The notes below the pieces were generated by a model. It was not told the origin of the DNA, did not search any database, and saw only the letters and a program-made list of their open reading frames with translations. The translations under genes were made by a program, and so were the position numbers. 59,383 nucleotides of DNA from an uncultured Caryophanales bacterium (GTDB lineage Bacteria; Bacillota_I; Bacilli_A; RF39; UBA660): NCBI GenBank assembly GCA_946410555.1, contig CAMKAT010000005.1, positions 1-59,383 on the forward strand, read 5' to 3'. Position 1 is the stretch's first letter. Each line of letters opens with the position of its first letter. Below, in pieces: positions 54,204 to 59,383 of this stretch.

Positions 54204-54885
54204 TATTATCCTCTTCAATTTTCTTAAGACTATTAGATTTTTCAATTAACTTTCTAATATTCTTATTTGAATCTATTTCTCTCTTATAATTAATATCACC
54301 AACTGGTTTAATTTCTATAATTTCATTCTTAATTTTAAATAATTCAATTAACTTAAAGATATCAGCAATTAAAATACCTAATGAAGGAATAACTACAATT
54401 AAAAGCCATCCCCATTTAGAGGATAAGAAACTTTGAACTAACCCTACCTTAGGAATAATTAAAAATACTTTACCAACAATTCTATCTATCGTGGTAAATC
54501 CTACATCTACTGAACTATTATTATCTCCCTTAGTAATATATCTATATTCATCATCATATACATTAATAGAATTAATTCTATGTGTAATAGTATAACCACC
54601 AGTATTTATAACATTTGAATAAAATGTAACTATATCATTTTCTTTTACATCTTCGTCTTTATTAACACCAAAATCTACAATCATATCGTTAACATTAATG
54701 GTAGGAACCATTGATGGAGATACAATTACATATAAACTAACTAAAGGTTTAGTATTAGTTACTTTAGCATATACATTTTCTACGATATAAAAAGCAAAAA
54801 ATGAAGATAAAAAAATTAATATACTTAATATTAAAAATGAGAAAAAATTAACAGTTGTCTTTAAAATAATCTCTTTATTCTTCAT
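54190..54885 (-). CDS. Signal peptidase I, SipW/ER type
   Basis: The 231-residue protein has membrane helices at about 12-37 and 150-180. The nucleophile Ser is in VSPSMVPTI. The second residue is His in TITHRINSI, in place of the usual Lys, which marks the SipW (ER-type, S26B) class. TKGDNNSSVD is the next conserved box. It leads an operon with three exported proteins, as sipW does for tasA in Bacillus. A basic, Lys/Asn-rich cytosolic tail follows the second helix. Confidence 0.9.
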   Translation of the reverse strand: MKNKEIILKTTVNFFSFLILSILIFLSSFFAFYIVENVYAKVTNTKPLVSLYVIVSPSMVPTINVNDMIVDFGVNKDEDVKENDIVTFYSNVINTGGYTITHRINSINVYDDEYRYITKGDNNSSVDVGFTTIDRIVGKVFLIIPKVGLVQSFLSSKWGWLLIVVIPSLGILIADIFKLIELFKIKNEIIEIKPVGDINYKREIDSNKNIRKLIEKSNSLKKIEEDNNEKR

Positions 54886-55005
54886 ACTAATCTCCTATTA
54901 TATTATATAAATAATACATATCATTTTCAATAATATAAATTGTTTCAAACTATTTATTAACAAAAAATAATTTGATAAAATAATAATGAGAATAGAGGGG
55001 ATATC

Positions 55006-56775
55006 ATGTTCGGAAAAATCTTAGGATTTGATAGTAGTAAAATATTTTTAGAGAATACAAAAGGAATCGCAGATACTAACTATGTTGGTTATCATGTAGT
55101 ATTTCCTGAAGTAGATCATAAAATTGTAGGAGAAATAGTATCTATTAATCCTCAAGAAATTACTATTTATTTAATTGGAGAAATAATTAATGGAGTATTT
55201 ACAAATGGTGTACTAAAAAAACCATCTACTAATACTCAAGCAAGAATAATATTTAAAAGTGAACTAGAATGTATCCTAGGAGATCAAAACTATATAGATA
55301 AATCAAATATACTATTTGGTACTTCTCCTATTTATAAGGATTACGTAATAACTGCTAAACTTAATGATTTCTTTGCAAACCATTTTGCTATAATTGGTAA
55401 TACTGGTTCTGGTAAATCATGTGGATTAGCTCGTATAATGCAAAATATATTCTACTCATCAAATAGTACATTACCAAAGAATGCACACTTTGTATTATTT
55501 GATGCATATGGTGAATACTATAATACATTTAATGATATGGAAAAATTCCAAGGACTTCACTTTAAGAAGATTACTACTGAATTAAACTTTGGTAGTGCAG
55601 AAACACTTAAATATCCAGCATACTTCTTAGATGTAGATGATTTAGCAATCTTACTAGGTGCTAATGATCCAGAACAATTACCAGTTCTTAAAAAAGCAAT
55701 TGAGCTCGTTAAAATATTTAAAAGTACAGATCCAAATGTTGAAGATTATAAAAATGATATTATTGCTAGAACTTGTTTAGATATTCTATCAAGTGGTAAA
55801 ACTAGTACACAAATCAGAGATCAACTTATTTCTCTATTAACATCATATAATACTCCAAGTTTAAATTTGGATTCTACAATACATCAACCTGGTTATGATA
55901 GAAACATAAGACAATGTCTTAATATAGATGACCAAGGTAAAATTAATGCAATTACATTCGTAGTAGATTTCTTTAATAGATATGTAAAAGTAGATATTGA
56001 TTCATCAGAAATTGATAAGAATACTACATACTCATTAACAGATCTATATTATGCACTTGAATTTGCACTAATTAATGAAGGTGTATTTACTAATGAAAAA
56101 TCACATGATTTAAATAATACATTAAAAGCAAGATTACAAACAATTATTAACTCAGAACAAAATAACTACTTCACTTCAGGTGATGATGAGTATATTACAA
56201 AGAATCAATACATTGAAAGATTCTTCTCTACTACTGATGGTATTGAACCAGTTCAACTTGTAGATGTTAACCTTTCATATATAGATGATAAATTTGCTAA
56301 ATGTTTAACTAAAATATATTCAAAATTATTCTTTGAATATACTGCTAATGTAGAAGCAAGAGGTAAATTCTCAGTACACATAATACTAGAAGAAGCACAT
56401 AGATATGTTCAACAAGATACAGATACTGATGTAATCGGATATAACATATTCGATAGAATTACTAAGGAAGGTCGTAAATACGGAACTATCCTTGGATTCA
56501 TTACACAAAGACCATCAGAATTATCTGTTACTTCATTATCTCAATGTTCAAACTTCGTAGTATTCAGATTATTCTATCCTGAAGACTTAAAGATAGTTCA
56601 AGGTATTTCATCAAATGTTACAACTGAAACAATCGAAAGAATAAAAACATTACATCCAGGTGTTGGATTAGTATTTGGTAGTGCATTTAAAGTACCATTA
56701 CTTGTTACTTTCCCACTTCCAAATCCATTACCAGTTTCAACATCATTAGATGTAACAAACTTATGGTATCAATAA
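55006..56775 (+). CDS. HerA-type ATPase (DUF87/FtsK superfamily)
   Basis: The 589-residue protein has an N-terminal HAS-barrel (about 1-90), Walker A GNTGSGKS at 131-138, DAYGEY after strand 2, Walker B with IILEEAHRY, and the sensor FITQRPSELS. HerA forms hexameric DNA pumps. In archaea it works with NurA, and bacterial relatives pair with nucleases in phage defence; no nuclease gene is adjacent here. A terminator follows directly. GAGGGG precedes ATG. Confidence 0.9.
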   Translation: MFGKILGFDSSKIFLENTKGIADTNYVGYHVVFPEVDHKIVGEIVSINPQEITIYLIGEIINGVFTNGVLKKPSTNTQARIIFKSELECILGDQNYIDKSNILFGTSPIYKDYVITAKLNDFFANHFAIIGNTGSGKSCGLARIMQNIFYSSNSTLPKNAHFVLFDAYGEYYNTFNDMEKFQGLHFKKITTELNFGSAETLKYPAYFLDVDDLAILLGANDPEQLPVLKKAIELVKIFKSTDPNVEDYKNDIIARTCLDILSSGKTSTQIRDQLISLLTSYNTPSLNLDSTIHQPGYDRNIRQCLNIDDQGKINAITFVVDFFNRYVKVDIDSSEIDKNTTYSLTDLYYALEFALINEGVFTNEKSHDLNNTLKARLQTIINSEQNNYFTSGDDEYITKNQYIERFFSTTDGIEPVQLVDVNLSYIDDKFAKCLTKIYSKLFFEYTANVEARGKFSVHIILEEAHRYVQQDTDTDVIGYNIFDRITKEGRKYGTILGFITQRPSELSVTSLSQCSNFVVFRLFYPEDLKIVQGISSNVTTETIERIKTLHPGVGLVFGSAFKVPLLVTFPLPNPLPVSTSLDVTNLWYQ

Positions 56776-56798
56776 AACAATCTTATGATTGTTTTTTT
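56775..56798 (+). terminator. Terminator of the HerA-type ATPase gene
   Basis: An 8-bp stem with loop TTAT (56775-56782 with 56787-56794) followed by seven T. Confidence 0.88.
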
Positions 56799-56823
56799 GT
56801 GCTATAATTATTAAGGTGATAAT

Positions 56824-57276
56824 ATGAAAAACATAATAAAAGAAAATAGTTTATATTTGGTAGGACTTGCTATCGCAGAATCAATATTAAGTGTAATAGC
56901 TACATTATCATTTGTTTACACAGATTCACTTACTTATAGTAAAAGTTTAGTAATTCAAATGTTAGGAATTGAAAAATTATTAGAAACTATGTATACCTCT
57001 ACTTGGTGGGCTTTAGTACTTCTACTTATTTTCTTTGTAGCATTATTCTCAATAATGACTTTACTATATAAAGATTTAAAATATATGGTTATATCTATTG
57101 GATGTACTATTGAATTATTTTTACTTTCAATTAATCTAACAAGATCAATTGGAGAGATATTATTAAATATACTTATATTTATACCAATATTCATATTAAA
57201 CATAATAGCTTATAGAAATGAATCTAAAAAAATAAATGAAACAAATAAACATAAAAAGATAAAGACAAGTAAATAA
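56824..57276 (+). CDS. Four-helix membrane protein of unknown function
   Basis: The 150-residue protein has about four hydrophobic segments (10-35, 55-80, 85-105, 110-130) and a short basic C-terminal tail (NETNKHKKIKTSK). A TATAAT box and GGTGAT ribosome site lie just upstream, after the HerA terminator, so it is probably transcribed on its own. No family recognised. Confidence 0.6.
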   Translation: MKNIIKENSLYLVGLAIAESILSVIATLSFVYTDSLTYSKSLVIQMLGIEKLLETMYTSTWWALVLLLIFFVALFSIMTLLYKDLKYMVISIGCTIELFLLSINLTRSIGEILLNILIFIPIFILNIIAYRNESKKINETNKHKKIKTSK

Positions 57277-57288
57277 ATTACTTGTCTT
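57262..57288. terminator. Bidirectional terminator between convergent genes
   Basis: An 11-bp stem with loop ATAAA (57262-57272 with 57278-57288) with T tracts on the plus strand and a T-rich run on the minus strand. Confidence 0.88.
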
Positions 57289-59248
57289 TTTTGCTTACAA
57301 AATCAATAATTAATTTTGCACTATCAATAACACCTAAAACATCAGAATTAATACATAAATCATAATTATTGAAATCATTCCAATTCATATCTGTATAAGT
57401 TTTATAGTGTTTGGCTCTTTGTCTATTAATCTTTTTAATTTCTTTTAAAGCAGTTTTCTTATTTAAACCATAGTATTTAACTGCTCTATCTACTTTTCCT
57501 TCATCACTATTATAGATAAATACGTTAACTACATCTTTATTATCTTTAAGAACTGCATTTGCACATCTACCAACGATAACACAAGACTCATTCTTAGCAA
57601 TGTTTCTAATAAGTTCAGATTCTTTTATAAATAATTCATCTGAGTTAGTAGTAAATCCATTACTATGTTCATCAATACTAGATTGTTCATTCTTTTCAAT
57701 ATATTCTTTAGAATATCCAGTTTCATAAGATAACTCTTCAATTAAATTTTTATCATAGAAGTTAATATTTAATCCACTAGCAACTAATTCACCAATGAAT
57801 CTACCACCAGATCCATATTCTCTACCAATTGTGATAACAACATGTTTACCTTTATATTTGCTCTTTTTCTTAATAACTGAAGTATTAACATCTTCACTAT
57901 TCTTATTTAAATGTTTAAATTCAAATACCAATAGAATAATTGAAATAATAAATGCAATTAAATCAGCGAATGGTCCAGCATATAAAACACCATTAATACC
58001 AAACACTTTACCAAAGATAATCATTGCAGGTATTAATATTAATACTTGTCTTGAAAGTGAAAGTATAGCACTCTTCTTACTCTTACCAATAGCTTGGAAA
58101 AAGATTGAACTTGGAATTTGAACACCATTTAAAATTGTTAATAAAAGGTAAGTTCTAAACGCCATACAAGCAAATTCAATATATAAAGCATCTCCTTTTC
58201 CAAAAGCACTGATTAATACTTCTGGGATAGTTTGGAATAATACTAATGCAAGTGTAGAAATAACAACAGAGAATCCTAATACATATTTAAATGTAGATTT
58301 AACTCTATCATATTTACCAGCACCATAGTTGAATCCAATGATTGGTTGAGAACCAGCTGCTAAACCAATAATAATACTATTTAAGATTTGAGATATCTTC
58401 ATAACAATACCTAAAGCAATCATAGGAATGTTAGGACCAAACTTAGAAGCAGCTCCTAAAGCACCTAAAGTATTATTTTCAACAGCCATGATTGCTACGA
58501 TACTCAATTGAGTAATTAAACTTGAGATACCAAGCATAGCAATCTTAAGTGTTTTTTTGAAATTATAATTACATTTCTTAAATCCGAAATCAATAGATTT
58601 GAATTTTCTTAAATATAAAATATTAATAGTAAATGATATAACTTGAGCTATAACAGTAGCTAAAGCAGCACCTACTACTCCAAGTTTTAATCCAAAGATG
58701 AAAATTGGGTCTAATATACAGTTAATAACTGCACCACTAATCATAGAGATCATTGAATACTTAGGAGAACCATCAGCTCTAATAATAGAGTTTAATACTG
58801 TACTAATAATAGTAAAAGGTAAACCTACAGTAATCAATCTACCATATGATAATGCATAAGGTCTAATATCAGGAGTACATCCAAATACTACGATAATCTT
58901 ATCTAAGAAACAAAAAACTAGAATAAAGATTAAGATAGATATAAATAAACTTGAGATAAATGCACTAAATACACCATTTGACGCTTCATCTTTCTTATTT
59001 TCTCCTAATTTTAAACTTAAATATGAGGCTGCTCCATCACCTATCATACAAGCAATCGCAGAACATACCATTGTGATTGGGAAAATAATTGTAGTAGCTC
59101 CATTACCTAAATAACCAACACCATTCCCAATAAATAGTTGGTCTACGATATTATAAAGTGAGTTAACTAACATACTTATAATCGCAGGTAAAGAGAACTT
59201 AATTAATAGTTTTTGTACTTTTTCAGTACCTAAAATGTTTTCTTTCAT
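57278..59248 (-). CDS. MATE efflux transporter fused to a cytidylate-kinase-like domain
   Basis: The 656-residue protein has a twelve-helix MATE domain (about 1-440; LPAIISMLVNSLYNIVDQLFIG at the start, GLAAGSQPIIGFNYGAGKYDR in the second half). After a Lys-rich linker comes a soluble domain (about 466-656) of the cytidylate-kinase-like family: ITIGREYGSGGRFIGELVA, NFYDKNLIEELS, CVIVGRCANAVL. The MATE part exports small molecules using an ion gradient; the kinase substrate is unknown. AAGGAG precedes ATG. Confidence 0.9.
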   Translation of the reverse strand: MKENILGTEKVQKLLIKFSLPAIISMLVNSLYNIVDQLFIGNGVGYLGNGATTIIFPITMVCSAIACMIGDGAASYLSLKLGENKKDEASNGVFSAFISSLFISILIFILVFCFLDKIIVVFGCTPDIRPYALSYGRLITVGLPFTIISTVLNSIIRADGSPKYSMISMISGAVINCILDPIFIFGLKLGVVGAALATVIAQVISFTINILYLRKFKSIDFGFKKCNYNFKKTLKIAMLGISSLITQLSIVAIMAVENNTLGALGAASKFGPNIPMIALGIVMKISQILNSIIIGLAAGSQPIIGFNYGAGKYDRVKSTFKYVLGFSVVISTLALVLFQTIPEVLISAFGKGDALYIEFACMAFRTYLLLTILNGVQIPSSIFFQAIGKSKKSAILSLSRQVLILIPAMIIFGKVFGINGVLYAGPFADLIAFIISIILLVFEFKHLNKNSEDVNTSVIKKKSKYKGKHVVITIGREYGSGGRFIGELVASGLNINFYDKNLIEELSYETGYSKEYIEKNEQSSIDEHSNGFTTNSDELFIKESELIRNIAKNESCVIVGRCANAVLKDNKDVVNVFIYNSDEGKVDRAVKYYGLNKKTALKEIKKINRQRAKHYKTYTDMNWNDFNNYDLCINSDVLGVIDSAKLIIDFVSKKDK

Positions 59249-59287
59249 AATAAACTCCTTTCATTTCTTTTTTTAGCGAACTTTTAG

Positions 59288-59316
59288 ATTATAACACAAA
59301 AAAAATTATTGTGTAA
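59288..59316 (-). promoter_or_regulatory. Promoter and embedded inverted repeat of the MATE-kinase gene
   Basis: TTACAC (59311-59316) and TATAAT (59288-59293) on the minus strand are 17 nt apart. The spacer holds an inverted repeat, ACACAA (59294-59299) and TTGTGT (59309-59314). A protein bound there would block the polymerase. Confidence 0.55.
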
Positions 59317-59338
59317 GCAAAAATTAAAAAATAAAAAT

Positions 59339-59357
59339 CCACTAGTAAAACTAGTGG
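59339..59357. terminator. Terminator at the right edge of the window
   Basis: A perfect 8-bp stem with loop AAA (59339-59346 with 59350-59357) and T tracts on both strands. It probably ends a minus-strand gene lying beyond the window. A second small palindrome (59368-59380) follows it. Confidence 0.75.
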
Positions 59358-59383
59358 TTTTTAAGAAACCCTATAAGGGTATA

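Overview
The window comes from a low-GC, Gram-positive-type bacterium. The ribosomal gene order, the GGAGG- or GGTGA-type ribosome binding sites and the U-tract hairpin terminators all point to Bacilli or Mollicutes-like Firmicutes. UGA is a normal stop (adk, comEA), so the code is standard. Class III ribonucleotide reductase and rubrerythrin suggest an anaerobe. Secreted T/K-rich proteins, a B-repeat protein, a degenerate NAKTG-type C-terminal signal and only an orphan Spo0A DNA-binding domain fit an uncultured, host-associated, non-sporulating lineage near RF39. That placement is inference; no rRNA gene is present to test it.

Positions 1-14200 hold one minus-strand S10-spc-alpha cluster, from rpsJ to rplQ, with secY, adk, map, infA and rpoA embedded. 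It has one clear promoter and a structured leader upstream of rpsJ. rpmD (L30) is missing between rpsE and rplO.

Positions 14260-32900 are mixed housekeeping and surface genes: a degenerate YugP-type membrane protein, cysS with a probable Cys-Cys leader peptide, an orphan Spo0A effector domain, rubrerythrin, nrdD, a coiled-coil protein, methyltransferases, an SPFH protein, a glycosyltransferase, a GH73-like hydrolase, a wall-type surface protein, a polysaccharide deacetylase, and rpsO-pnp.

Positions 33200-36950 look like a decaying accessory patch: a remnant of a ComEC-type C terminus, several orphan genes, an S41-like peptidase and a frameshifted dinD. Next come comEA-comEC, a membrane protein with a probable beta-helix, the YfmF/YfmH M16 pair, deoD, a phosphohexomutase, a catalytically dead iPGM-like protein, a type IV pilin-like protein and cdaA-cdaR. 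Then come two related secreted proteins, a SipW signal peptidase operon with three exported proteins (one TasA/camelysin-like), an orphan HerA-type ATPase and a MATE transporter fused to a cytidylate-kinase-like domain.

The points most worth following are the cysS leader, with tandem Cys codons that can pair with the cysS ribosome binding site; two enzyme homologues that have lost their active sites (iPGM-like and YugP-like); the MATE-kinase fusion; the SipW operon; and a secreted module shared by several proteins. No intergenic stretch exceeds 300 bases, and I saw no tRNA, rRNA, CRISPR array or insertion sequence.
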